Assembly: GCF_002356295.1 (NCBI RefSeq)
Contig: NZ_AP018042.1
Location: 2,450,361 to 2,514,360, forward strand
Length of the DNA: 64,000 nt
From: Labilibaculum antarcticum
GTDB lineage: Bacteria > Bacteroidota > Bacteroidia > Bacteroidales > Marinifilaceae
Direction: 5' to 3'
This document shows positions 1 through 8,875 of the stretch, one piece after another (within the stretch, counting starts at the first letter, position 1; each line of letters opens with the position of its first letter). The position numbers were made by a program, and so were the translations under genes. The notes under the pieces were generated by a model. It did not search any database. It saw only the letters and a program-made list of their open reading frames with translations, and was not told the DNA's origin.

Positions 1-174
1 AGAGTTGAAGGAAATTTAAACTTAGGTAAGATTTTAAAATTAGCCGACAAGAAAATACTGATAGAGGGAGACGAGGTATTGAATGGTATCGCTTGGGATT
101 CCACTAATAATCGTTTGTTCGTTACGGGGAAAAGATGGCCTAAACTTTTCGAGATTAAAATAGCTAAGAAATAG
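1..174 (+). CDS. Glutaminyl-peptide cyclotransferase, C-terminal fragment
   Basis: The window opens inside this gene; 57 codons and the stop are present. The tail reads EVLNGIAWD, then RLFVTGKRWPKLFEI, which matches the end of the bacterial (plant-type) glutamine cyclotransferase beta-propeller. That family converts N-terminal glutamine to pyroglutamate on exported proteins in the periplasm. The signal peptide and most of the propeller lie outside the window, so catalytic integrity cannot be judged. It converges with the LacI-family gene, whose stop is only 20 bases downstream. Confidence 0.8.
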   Translation, partial: RVEGNLNLGKILKLADKKILIEGDEVLNGIAWDSTNNRLFVTGKRWPKLFEIKIAKK

Positions 175-194
175 ATGACTGACGGCGGTTTTTT

Positions 195-1223
195 TTAGCT
201 GGTTTTTAAAGTTGATTCACGTTGTATTAACCTCGTTTTTAGTACAATATTTACGTTCGATATATCTTTCTTCTGATTGATATTTGATAAAATGAGCTTA
301 ATTCCCTTTTTTCCAATCTCTATTCCTGGCTGATGAATTGTAGATAGTTGTGGTGTACATACTTCAGAAATATCAGAATTACTGAATCCCAATACGCCCA
401 CTTCTTCAGGGATTTTGTAACCTAACTTTAGCAAACCTCTAATAACACCAACAGCTATGTGATCGTTGATGCAAAAAATAGCATCGGGTTTATTCTCTAA
501 TGACATCAGCTGTTTAGCTAAATCCTCCCCTTCTTCCCTTGTGAAAATCTGACACGATACAATCCATTCATCTCTCATCTCCATCTTGTTTTTTGTTAGT
601 ATTTCAAGATAGGTTTCATGCCTTATATTTGATATGGATGAAGTGTCGACACCTTTTATGTGAGCAATTTTTTGATAGCCTTGCTTAATTAGATGGTTAA
701 TTCCTTCTTTTGTTCCAACATAATCATTGGATGAAATACAAGGAAGCTTTCTATTTTTCAGGTAGAGAATTCTATCCATTACTAGAAAAGGAATATCATC
801 TCGAATTTGTTGCTCCAGCTTTTCTTTCATCATATTAAGCTTCCTACTGGGGAGTATAATTACCCCGTCAACATTTTGTTCGTAGAATTCCTGTATTAGG
901 TTCAGTTCCTTTTTAGGATCATAGTTACTCTCAGCGATAATTAGCTTATATCCATTTTTTGTAGCCTCTTGTAAAAGGCCGCTTAGTATCTGTGTAAGGT
1001 AATAATGAGCCAATGTTGGAAAGATTACTCCAAAGGTGTAAGATTTCTGAAATTTAAGGGAAAGTGCAGTTGAATTCGGCTTGTAATTGTACAGTTTAGC
1101 AACTTCCCGCACCCTATTTTTCATTTCCGAACTAATCTCAGAATTATCATGTAACGCTCTTGAAACAGTTGCAATAGTGGTGTTTAACGCTTTGGCGATA
1201 TCTTTTAAGGTTGTTTTTTTCAT
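195..1223 (-). CDS. LacI/GalR-family transcriptional regulator
   Basis: A 342-residue protein with a LacI-type helix-turn-helix at about residues 3-50 (TLKDIAKALNTTIATVSRAL) and the hinge region, followed by a periplasmic-binding-protein-like sugar sensor domain from about residue 60 to the end. The length is typical of the family. It is divergent from the TonB receptor at 1378, with a perfect LacI-type palindrome between them, so it very probably controls the solute-utilisation genes downstream and perhaps itself. The effector is not readable from sequence; from the neighbouring enzymes, a glycosyl-glycerate or one of its breakdown products is a reasonable guess. Confidence 0.93.
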   Translation of the reverse strand: MKKTTLKDIAKALNTTIATVSRALHDNSEISSEMKNRVREVAKLYNYKPNSTALSLKFQKSYTFGVIFPTLAHYYLTQILSGLLQEATKNGYKLIIAESNYDPKKELNLIQEFYEQNVDGVIILPSRKLNMMKEKLEQQIRDDIPFLVMDRILYLKNRKLPCISSNDYVGTKEGINHLIKQGYQKIAHIKGVDTSSISNIRHETYLEILTKNKMEMRDEWIVSCQIFTREEGEDLAKQLMSLENKPDAIFCINDHIAVGVIRGLLKLGYKIPEEVGVLGFSNSDISEVCTPQLSTIHQPGIEIGKKGIKLILSNINQKKDISNVNIVLKTRLIQRESTLKTS

Positions 1224-1287
1224 TGATAATCAGTATCTTATTTGTATTCTTTCTAAAATGCTAATATAGGTATAAAAAGTTATTAAC

Positions 1288-1301
1288 CGTAAACGTTTAC
1301 G
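1288..1301. promoter_or_regulatory. LacI-family operator (perfect 14-bp palindrome)
   Basis: CGTAAACGTTTACG is a perfect inverted repeat centred on CG, the usual core of LacI/GalR operators. It lies between the divergent regulator and TonB receptor genes. A second, imperfect AACGTT-centred site follows at 1308-1320 and overlaps the predicted -33 element of the receptor promoter, which fits repression. Confidence 0.8.
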
Positions 1302-1314
1302 TAACACTTCAACG

Positions 1315-1346
1315 TTTGCATAGTGTTTATTAATGGCATTACTTTG
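1315..1346 (+). promoter_or_regulatory. Probable Bacteroidota promoter of the TonB receptor
   Basis: TTTG at 1315-1318 and TTACTTTG at 1339-1346 (one mismatch to TAnnTTTG) are separated by 20 bases, the spacing of Bacteroidota -33/-7 promoters. The start codon follows 32 bases later. The -33 element falls inside the imperfect second operator. Confidence 0.5.
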
Positions 1347-1377
1347 TTTCAAATCTAATTTCTAAACCATTGATAAT

Positions 1378-4005
1378 ATGAAAAAATTTAGAGTTTTAAT
1401 CTTGTTGGTTTTAGCATGTTTCGCATTTACAAGTCAGGCGCAAACAACCGTAACAGGATTAGTTCAGGATGCTGCCGGAGCTACAATTCCCGGTGTGAGT
1501 GTTATCGTTCAAAATACGACCAATGGTACTGTAACCAATATGGACGGAATATTTGAACTGAAAGTAGAGTCTCTCCCCGTAACTTTGGTTACAAGTTTTG
1601 TAGGGTTTACAACAAAAGAAACCGTAATAACTTCTGCAGAACAAGTTACAATTATCTTGTCGGAAGGTGTTGGTTTAGATGAGATCATGGTTACAAGTAC
1701 AAGAACCATACGTTCTCAAAAACAATCAGCAATGTCTATGAGTTCTATGAAGGCTGAAGAAATTCAGCAAAAAGCTGCAAGTAGTCAGGCTGATATTTTA
1801 AGATCAGTTCCTGGTATTACTGCAGAAGGTGGTGGTGGTGAAGTAGCTACCAATGTATTTGTTCGTGGTCTTCCCTCTGGTGGTCAGTATGTATTTAATC
1901 CTCTTGAGTACGATGGAATGCCGGTTATAAGTACGTTTGGATTGAATTCATCAGCTCATGATGTTTACGTTCGAAACGATATGGGAATTAAGTCTCTTGA
2001 TTTTCCTCGTGGTGGTGCTGCGATTCTTTACGGTGCAGGTTCTGTTGCGGGTGTAATCAATTACATTTCAAAAACAGGTACCGATAAACCTGAGAATATC
2101 ATTCAAATGGAAGTTGCTGACAAAGGCAGAGTAAGAGCGGATTTCTTTTCTGGAGGAAAATTAGGTGGCGAAGATTCAAGAACTTATTATGCATTAAGCG
2201 GATTCTACCGTTACGATGAAGGGCCTTTGGATACAGGTCTTCCAACTCAAGGTATGCAGTTGCGCGGTAATATCAAGCAAGAATTCGATAATGGTGAATT
2301 AATCGTATCAGGTCAGTTTATTGATGACCGTGTGCAGTTTTTCTTACCTCTTCCTTTGGATGGAAATTCTCGTGATTATGCCAAAGGAAACGATGGTAAG
2401 GATGTGAAAACAGTTCAAACCATGCATGCTCAAAACCTATCTTACCAAACTCCGGATGGAGTGTATAGAACTCCAATTAAAGATGGTGTTGTTACAAAAG
2501 GTGGATATTTTATGGCCAATTACAAGCACAAATTCGACAATAATTTGAAAATGGACGCTAAAATGCGTTATGCAAGATATGCTCACCAATTTAACTTGTT
2601 TCTTGCTGGATCGAATAATCCTATTTCATTGAATAATTTTGTTACCGGTATGGATGCAGCGGCTACTGATATTGTGGCTACTAAAACAGGACTTTCCAGT
2701 ACTTTAAGTGGAAGTGATTTGGTTTATGAAAATACTTTATTAGATCGTAATCGTCCAATGACGGATATGGCAACAGAAATTAATGTGACTAAGAAACTGG
2801 AAGGAGTTTCAGTTGAGCACAATATTACAGCAGGTATTTTCTTATCAAGAACTGAAGCTGACGATCAGAATGTTCAAACTACATATATTACAGAATTTGC
2901 TTCAAAACCTCATTTGCTGGATATTAGTTATATGAATGGGGGAAATCAAATGATTTTGAGTAAAAATGGCTTGTATAACCCGGGTGCTGCTTACGCAAAC
3001 AACTTTATTACAGCGAACAAAAAAGCGATCTATTTCACAGATGAAATGAAAATGGATCGTTGGAGAATTGATGTTGGTTTACGTTTCGAAACGATTGAAG
3101 CAACGGTTTCCCGCGAAGGAAATGCAAGTTATTTGATGGATGGCGATGCCAGTCTTTCTTCTAATCTTCAAACAGTGAAATGGGGTAATAACGCTTACCT
3201 GACAGGAAAAGGAAAAGATTCTGACTGGGCTGGAGTTATTGCAGCTAACTACGAGCTAAACGATAAAATTAACTTATACGGTAATGTTACCAAAGGTTAT
3301 TTCTTCCCTCAACCCCGAGGAATTCAGATAGCGGCGGATGGTACTGTTGGTTCCTACGAAACTGAAGAGATTTATCAGGGTGAACTAGGTATTAAATATG
3401 GTTCTGAAAGATTTAGAGGAACTTTTGCTGGTTACTATGTTGATTTGAACGACAGACGAAATGTTGACCTTAGAGATGATCCAAACAATCCGGGTACTAC
3501 TATCGAAACTGTTACTACATTAAGTACAAAAGCTATTGGTATTGAAGCAACATGGAGATATGACTTAGCTGACAACCTTAATTTTAATGGTAGTATTACT
3601 TACCAGGAGCATGAGTATAATAAAAGTGAAGCCAATCCAGAAATTGTTGGTAACGAGTTAGAAAGACAACCAAATATAATGTCTTATTCCGCATTAGAGT
3701 ATGACAATGACGCATTCGATGCTGGTTTCTCATGGAGCTATACAGGTAAAAAGTTTGCCAATATAGCCAATACAGTGGAACTGGATGCAATCAACATCTT
3801 TAGATTTGATGCTGGTTACACAATGGATTTAGGTGATGATGGTGAAACATTACGTTTTGGAGTAGCGGTATTCAACGTGTTTGATGATAATGGAATTACA
3901 GAGGGTAATCCTAGAGATGCTACGCAAGCTGATGCAGGAGAATACTTTGTTGGCCGTCCTATTCTTCCTAGAAGAATATTTTTCAGAACAACATTTAGTT
4001 TCTAA
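1378..4005 (+). CDS. TonB-dependent outer-membrane receptor (FecA-like, with CarboxypepD_reg-like domain)
   Basis: An 875-residue protein. Residues 1-21 are a signal peptide ending SQA; a carboxypeptidase-regulatory-like beta domain spans about 22-105; a plug domain follows (about 110-230, with RGLPSGGQYVF and GGAAILYGAGSVAGVINYIS); the rest is the beta-barrel, ending in the aromatic FRTTFSF typical of BAM substrates. It is the first gene under the LacI operator. No SusD partner is adjacent and the plug is of the siderophore-receptor kind, so it is not a classical SusCD polysaccharide system. By context it imports a small glycoside such as a glycosyl-glycerate; the substrate is inferred, not seen. 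Confidence 0.9.
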   Translation: MKKFRVLILLVLACFAFTSQAQTTVTGLVQDAAGATIPGVSVIVQNTTNGTVTNMDGIFELKVESLPVTLVTSFVGFTTKETVITSAEQVTIILSEGVGLDEIMVTSTRTIRSQKQSAMSMSSMKAEEIQQKAASSQADILRSVPGITAEGGGGEVATNVFVRGLPSGGQYVFNPLEYDGMPVISTFGLNSSAHDVYVRNDMGIKSLDFPRGGAAILYGAGSVAGVINYISKTGTDKPENIIQMEVADKGRVRADFFSGGKLGGEDSRTYYALSGFYRYDEGPLDTGLPTQGMQLRGNIKQEFDNGELIVSGQFIDDRVQFFLPLPLDGNSRDYAKGNDGKDVKTVQTMHAQNLSYQTPDGVYRTPIKDGVVTKGGYFMANYKHKFDNNLKMDAKMRYARYAHQFNLFLAGSNNPISLNNFVTGMDAAATDIVATKTGLSSTLSGSDLVYENTLLDRNRPMTDMATEINVTKKLEGVSVEHNITAGIFLSRTEADDQNVQTTYITEFASKPHLLDISYMNGGNQMILSKNGLYNPGAAYANNFITANKKAIYFTDEMKMDRWRIDVGLRFETIEATVSREGNASYLMDGDASLSSNLQTVKWGNNAYLTGKGKDSDWAGVIAANYELNDKINLYGNVTKGYFFPQPRGIQIAADGTVGSYETEEIYQGELGIKYGSERFRGTFAGYYVDLNDRRNVDLRDDPNNPGTTIETVTTLSTKAIGIEATWRYDLADNLNFNGSITYQEHEYNKSEANPEIVGNELERQPNIMSYSALEYDNDAFDAGFSWSYTGKKFANIANTVELDAINIFRFDAGYTMDLGDDGETLRFGVAVFNVFDDNGITEGNPRDATQADAGEYFVGRPILPRRIFFRTTFSF

Positions 4006-4081
4006 TTTAAAAGACATTTGAAATTAATATTGAATGCAGATAAATGCACTTGGTGAAATTGAAATGCTGAAATAATAAATA

Positions 4082-4107
4082 AAAGGAAGAGGGTAACCTC
4101 TTCCTTT
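4082..4107 (+). terminator. Hairpin terminator after TonB receptor
   Basis: A perfect 11-bp stem with a GTAA loop. The T run on the right arm is short (TTT, then ATT), so termination may be partial, leaving some read-through into the symporter gene. Confidence 0.65.
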
Positions 4108-4183
4108 ATTGCAAGTGTCAATTGGTAACACAGTAGGCAAAAAAATAATACGATTCCATATTTAAACGAAAAACCTGTATTTG

Positions 4184-5827
4184 ATGAATTGGCTCGACTA
4201 CTTAATTATATTCTTCTATTTTGTTGGCTTTTTAGGAATGGGATATTTCTTTAAAGAGAATAAGAATTCTACAGATTACTTTTTGGGTGGAAAAAGTTTG
4301 GGATGGTTTCCTTTAAGCTTATCGACTATGGCTACTCAGTTATCGGCCATTAGTTTTGTATCTGCACCAGCGTTTGTTGCCTTAAAAGTGGGTGGTGGAA
4401 TGAAATGGCTCTCTTTTGAGTTTGCTGTACCATTGGCAATGTTTTTTATCATGATTGTGGTAATTCCGCCTCTATTTCGTTCAGGTGTTGTTAGTATTTA
4501 TGAGTTTGTAGAAAGACGATTCGATACATCGACTAGAATGATTTTGAGTATTGTTTTCCAAATCAGCAGAGCCCTGGGAACAGGAGTAATGGTTTATACA
4601 ATAGCCATTATTTTACAAGCCGTTTTGGATATTGGCTTTATCTATACAATTCCTTTGATTTGTGTAGTTACCATTATTTATTCGTGGCAAGGTGGAATGA
4701 AAGCTGTTGTGTGGGGCGATGCCATTCAGATGCTTATTCTGTTTGCAGGTCTGCTTATTTGTTTGGTGTATGGTTACGATTTAATGATACAGCATGGTGG
4801 TTCACTTTCAAGTGTTGATCCAGAGAGACTTGTTGTGATTCAAAGCAACTTTGGCTTTGGTGAAGGAAATGAATACGGTATCTGGCCAATGTTAATTGGT
4901 GGTTTCTTTCTGTATGTTTCTTACTACGGATGTGATCAAACTCAGGCGCAAAGATTGTTATCGGCTAAAGATGAAAAAACCGTAAGAACCTTACTTTTTG
5001 CCAATGGAATGCTTCGATTACCAGTTGTTTTAGTGTACTGTACCATGGGATTAGTCTTGGGTGCTTTCATACTTGTTGCTCCTGATTTCTTAGAAGAAAT
5101 TGCTATGGTAACTCAAAAATATTTTCCTGAGGAATATGCAAATTATGGTATAAAGCCTGATTTAATGGTGCCGGTATTTATTGTAAAATATTTACCACAT
5201 GGTCTGATTGGTATTTTAATGGTAGGAATTTTGTCTGCAGCAATGTCTTCATTAAGTTCTACCGTTAATTCATTATCCGCAGTAACTGTTGAAGATTTCT
5301 TTAACAGAGGGAAATTTAAATTGACAGGAAAAAAGTACATGATGATTTCGAAAATGGCAGTTGTCTTTTGGGGTGTGGTGTGTATCGCTTGTGCATTTCT
5401 ATTAGGTGGCAGTCAAAGTTCTGTAATCGAGATTATTAATGCCATTGGTTCTGTTTTCTATGGTCCGGTTTTAGCAACCTTTCTATTGGCTATTTATTCC
5501 AAGAAAGTTAATAAGTACGGAATGAATGTAGGGATCATTATATCAGTTCTGGTTAATTTGATTTTTTCTAAAACAATGCAAGGGATAATTGGTTTTGATC
5601 CAGGAGTAGAAATATTTTGGATTTGGCTGAACTTTACCGGATTCGCAATGTGTACGGGATTGGCTTATTCCGTTAGTCTGTTAATTCCAGATCCAAACAA
5701 CAAGGTTCCTGATGTTACATTCAAGATAACAAAAGAGGACATCCTGATTAAGGAAACTTATATACTTGTTGCCTTCTTCATTGCAATCGTGATTTTTAGT
5801 TTATACATCCCTCAAATTTTCGGATAA
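4184..5827 (+). CDS. Sodium/solute symporter (SSS family)
   Basis: About 547 residues, with roughly 13 hydrophobic membrane segments and the SSS-family N-terminal signature NSTDYFLGGKSLGWFPL near residues 28-45. It should carry a small solute across the inner membrane using the sodium gradient. I chose the ATG at 4184 over the in-frame TTG at 4181. The stop overlaps the start of the glycosyltransferase gene by one base (TAATG), so the two are translationally coupled. Together with the TonB receptor it makes a two-step uptake route for the solute handled by the downstream phosphorylase and mannosidase. Confidence 0.9.
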   Translation: MNWLDYLIIFFYFVGFLGMGYFFKENKNSTDYFLGGKSLGWFPLSLSTMATQLSAISFVSAPAFVALKVGGGMKWLSFEFAVPLAMFFIMIVVIPPLFRSGVVSIYEFVERRFDTSTRMILSIVFQISRALGTGVMVYTIAIILQAVLDIGFIYTIPLICVVTIIYSWQGGMKAVVWGDAIQMLILFAGLLICLVYGYDLMIQHGGSLSSVDPERLVVIQSNFGFGEGNEYGIWPMLIGGFFLYVSYYGCDQTQAQRLLSAKDEKTVRTLLFANGMLRLPVVLVYCTMGLVLGAFILVAPDFLEEIAMVTQKYFPEEYANYGIKPDLMVPVFIVKYLPHGLIGILMVGILSAAMSSLSSTVNSLSAVTVEDFFNRGKFKLTGKKYMMISKMAVVFWGVVCIACAFLLGGSQSSVIEIINAIGSVFYGPVLATFLLAIYSKKVNKYGMNVGIIISVLVNLIFSKTMQGIIGFDPGVEIFWIWLNFTGFAMCTGLAYSVSLLIPDPNNKVPDVTFKITKEDILIKETYILVAFFIAIVIFSLYIPQIFG

Positions 5828-7173
5828 TGAATATTGCTCTCTGTCATTTTAGAGTTGGGGAAACCGATGGTGTTTCTTTGGAGATGGACAAGTGGAAAGC
5901 AGCACTTGAACAGCTCGGTCACAAGGTGATTTATATTGCCGGAAGTGCTGGGAATTGTGAGGCTGAAATTATTCCTGATTTGCATTACCAACATCCTATA
6001 AATAATAGGATTGTTGAGAATGTATACAAAAATTTGGTGTCCTATTGTTCTGAAAAAGACCTCAAAAAAGAGATTTTCAGTTTGGCCGACTCCATTGAGC
6101 GTGATCTAATTAATTTGATTGAGAAAAATAATATTGATCTGATTGTTCCAAACAATATACTATCCCTTGGATGGGGACTTTCGGCAGGAATTGCTTTTAC
6201 AAAAGCCATTCAAAAAACCGGGGTACGAGCTCTTTGTCATCATCACGATTTTCATTGGGAGCGAGATTTGTATTCAAATCCAAAAGTGGATTTTGCAGCT
6301 GATTTACTGAAAGAATATTTTCCTCCTGTTCACGAGAGAATCTCGCATGTTTGCATCAATCATATTGCAAAAGGAGAATTGAAAGCCCGATACGGTGTCG
6401 AAGCCGATGTGGTTCCAAATGTATTTGATTTTCAGGAGGAGGTAATCGTTGCTGATGAATACAATAAAGACCTGAGAAAAGTCTTAGGAGTAAATCCTGG
6501 CGATTTGGTTTTTATGCAGGCAACCAGGCTTGTTGAACGGAAAGCTATTGAATTAGCAATCGATTTTGTTAGTGAAATAGGGAATCAGAAAGAGAATTTA
6601 GTAAATAAAATACTTTATAGTGGGCATAAATTTGAATCAAATAGTGAGATTTATTTAGTGTTTGCCGGGAAAAATGAATCCCCGGATTACTATGAGAGGC
6701 TCATGGAATATGCCGAACAAAAGGGAGTTAATGTTCTTGATAGTAGCGAAAATATTAGTCACAAAAGATCGTTTAAATCGGGAAATAAGATTTATTCATT
6801 GTGGGATGCATACTCAATTGCCGACATGATTACCTATCCAAGCATTTTGGAAGGTTGGGGAAATCAGTTTTTGGAAGCAATAGTGGCAAAATTGCCAGTT
6901 GTAGTTTATAAGTATCCAGTTTATTTGACTGATATCGAGAGTTTTAACTTCAATGTTATATCACTTGGGAGTAAACATGTTTTACAGGATGGATGGGTGA
7001 AGGTTCATGAGGAAATAGTGAAGAGTGCAGCCGATGAGGCGATCCCTTATTTGCTGGATTCGGATTATCGAAATGCGAAGGTCAATTTTAATTATAAGAT
7101 TGCATCGGAGAAGTTATCAGTAAATAGTTTACAGGAAATGTTGAGTAAAGTGTTGGGTGATGAAAGAAATTAA
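5827..7173 (+). CDS. GT4-type glycosyltransferase, candidate mannosylglucosylglycerate synthase
   Basis: A 448-residue GT-B fold glycosyltransferase. The C-terminal domain has the GT4 E-x7-E motif (Glu342 and Glu350 in EGWGNQFLEAI), and VERKAIELAI near residue 238 fits the nucleotide-binding side. No signal peptide or membrane segment is seen. It sits inside an otherwise catabolic operon for what looks like a glycosyl-glycerate. The known GT4 enzyme MggS makes mannosylglucosylglycerate from glucosylglycerate and GDP-mannose, and this gene is a plausible relative; that assignment rests on context and is inference. Alternative: another small-molecule retaining glycosyltransferase. It overlaps the next gene by 14 bases. 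Confidence 0.7.
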   Translation: MNIALCHFRVGETDGVSLEMDKWKAALEQLGHKVIYIAGSAGNCEAEIIPDLHYQHPINNRIVENVYKNLVSYCSEKDLKKEIFSLADSIERDLINLIEKNNIDLIVPNNILSLGWGLSAGIAFTKAIQKTGVRALCHHHDFHWERDLYSNPKVDFAADLLKEYFPPVHERISHVCINHIAKGELKARYGVEADVVPNVFDFQEEVIVADEYNKDLRKVLGVNPGDLVFMQATRLVERKAIELAIDFVSEIGNQKENLVNKILYSGHKFESNSEIYLVFAGKNESPDYYERLMEYAEQKGVNVLDSSENISHKRSFKSGNKIYSLWDAYSIADMITYPSILEGWGNQFLEAIVAKLPVVVYKYPVYLTDIESFNFNVISLGSKHVLQDGWVKVHEEIVKSAADEAIPYLLDSDYRNAKVNFNYKIASEKLSVNSLQEMLSKVLGDERN

Positions 7174-8815
7174 AGAAAATATAAAATTCCTATATCCGAA
7201 TCGTAAGGAGGTAATTCTTTCTGAGATTGATAAAATCGTCAATCACTATCGGAAAGTTATCCCCAAAGGTAATTTTGAATTAAAGGAAGACGACATTGTA
7301 TTGATAGCTTACGCGGATAGCTTTAAGGATGAGAAGGAAAAAGGATTAGAAACTTTAAATAAGGTATGTTCAAAATATCTGAAAGGAAGTATTAACAGCG
7401 TACATATTCTTCCATTCTACCCATTTACTTCGGACGATGGCTTTTCTGTGGTTGACTACAAAGAAGTGAATCCTGAATTTGGAGATTGGATTGATGTTGG
7501 AGATTTGTCCCAATCATTTTATTTGATGTTTGATGCCGTGATTAATCACATATCAAAGTCATCTGATTGGTTTCAGGGATATTTAAGAGAGAATCCAAAA
7601 TTTGAGAATTTCTTTATTGAGGAAGATCCTAACAATCCGGAATTGCATAAGGTTGTGCGTCCAAGAACACTGCCATTACTGCATAAGTACAACAAGAATT
7701 GGAAAGATGCTTTTGTATGGACTACCTTTTCTGAGGATCAGGTTGATTTGAATTATAAGAACCCGGAAGTTTTTCTGAGAGTGCTGGATGTATTGTTTTT
7801 TTACATTTCGCAAGGGGCAAAATTAATTCGATTGGATGCGATTGCTTTTATGTGGAAAACGCTGGGTACGGATTGTATTCATTTGGAAGAAACGCATCGT
7901 ATTATTCAGACCTATCGAAAAATCATCGATTTGGTAGCTCCACAAACAGTAATTATTAGTGAAACCAATGTGCCGCATGCAGAGAACATTTCCTACTTCG
8001 GTGATGGGTTTAATGAAGCACATATGGTTTACAATTTCTCTTTGCCACCATTGCTTGCTTACAGTTTGCACAAGGAAAATATTGATGTGTTGACCAAGTG
8101 GGCAAATTCGCTTCAGTTGCCATCCGAAAAGACATGCTTTTTCAATTTTACAGCTAGTCACGACGGAATTGGTGTTCGACCTTTGCAGGGAATTATTGAG
8201 GGAGATGAAATAAATGACTTGGCTCAAAAGGCTGAAGAACACGGAGGATTTGTATCCTATAAATCAAATCCGGATGGTTCAAAATCACCTTATGAGCTGA
8301 ATTGTAACTATATGGATCTTCTTACAAATCCGAAGGAATCGGATGAGATAAGGATGCAGAGATTCATGCTCACACAATCGGCGATGTTATGTATGCCGGG
8401 AGTTCCCGGGGTTTATTACCATTCTGTTTTTGGTTCGGGGAATGATGTGAAGGGAGCCATTGAATCAGGAATTAACAGAAGAATAAATCGTCAAAAACTG
8501 TATTATTCCGAGCTAAAGGAAAGACTCGAAGATTCGGAATCGCTGAGTGCTAAAATATTTGATTGTTATAGCAAATTGCTAAAGATACGATCGGCAGAAA
8601 AAGCGTTTAATCCAATGGGGAAAGCTAATTTTTCAAATGTTGATGGCGTTTTTATTATTGAGAGAACATGGGGTGATGATACTCTTTATTGTCTGCACAA
8701 TTTTAGCGGCGAAGAGAAAAATGCAGGAGAGGTAACAGCTGGAAGAACGGATGTGATTTCAGGAAATAAAAGTAATACCATTCTTAAAGCCTATGAGTTT
8801 AGGTGGTTGAAATAG
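7160..8815 (+). CDS. GH13_18 sugar phosphorylase, probably glucosylglycerate phosphorylase
   Basis: About 551 residues with the sucrose-phosphorylase-type TIM barrel. Predicted nucleophile Asp226 (LIRLDAIAFMWK), acid/base Glu268 (IISETNVPHAENISYFG) and transition-state Asp335 (ASHDGIGVRPL). The ETNVPHAENISYFGDG stretch is unlike true sucrose phosphorylases (which have an EVHSYY-type sequence) and matches the YcjM/glucosylglycerate phosphorylase branch. The reaction would be glucosylglycerate plus phosphate to glucose-1-phosphate plus glycerate in the cytoplasm. A glycerate kinase gene downstream supports this. The ATG at 7160 is preferred over GTG at 7157. Substrate assignment is by family branch and context. 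Confidence 0.85.
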   Translation: MKEIKENIKFLYPNRKEVILSEIDKIVNHYRKVIPKGNFELKEDDIVLIAYADSFKDEKEKGLETLNKVCSKYLKGSINSVHILPFYPFTSDDGFSVVDYKEVNPEFGDWIDVGDLSQSFYLMFDAVINHISKSSDWFQGYLRENPKFENFFIEEDPNNPELHKVVRPRTLPLLHKYNKNWKDAFVWTTFSEDQVDLNYKNPEVFLRVLDVLFFYISQGAKLIRLDAIAFMWKTLGTDCIHLEETHRIIQTYRKIIDLVAPQTVIISETNVPHAENISYFGDGFNEAHMVYNFSLPPLLAYSLHKENIDVLTKWANSLQLPSEKTCFFNFTASHDGIGVRPLQGIIEGDEINDLAQKAEEHGGFVSYKSNPDGSKSPYELNCNYMDLLTNPKESDEIRMQRFMLTQSAMLCMPGVPGVYYHSVFGSGNDVKGAIESGINRRINRQKLYYSELKERLEDSESLSAKIFDCYSKLLKIRSAEKAFNPMGKANFSNVDGVFIIERTWGDDTLYCLHNFSGEEKNAGEVTAGRTDVISGNKSNTILKAYEFRWLK

Positions 8816-8875
8816 TAATAGATTAGTAAACAGCTTAGAAGTTTTAATTCGGTTTAATGAATTAATTGTAAGGAT

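Noticed and set aside
1378-4005. SusC-type polysaccharide receptor
   Set aside because: No SusD gene follows, and plug and length fit the smaller FecA-like receptors.
7823-8242. 139-codon minus-strand frame inside the phosphorylase gene
   Set aside because: Wholly within the well-supported phosphorylase frame on the other strand, with low-complexity product and no family match; a shadow.
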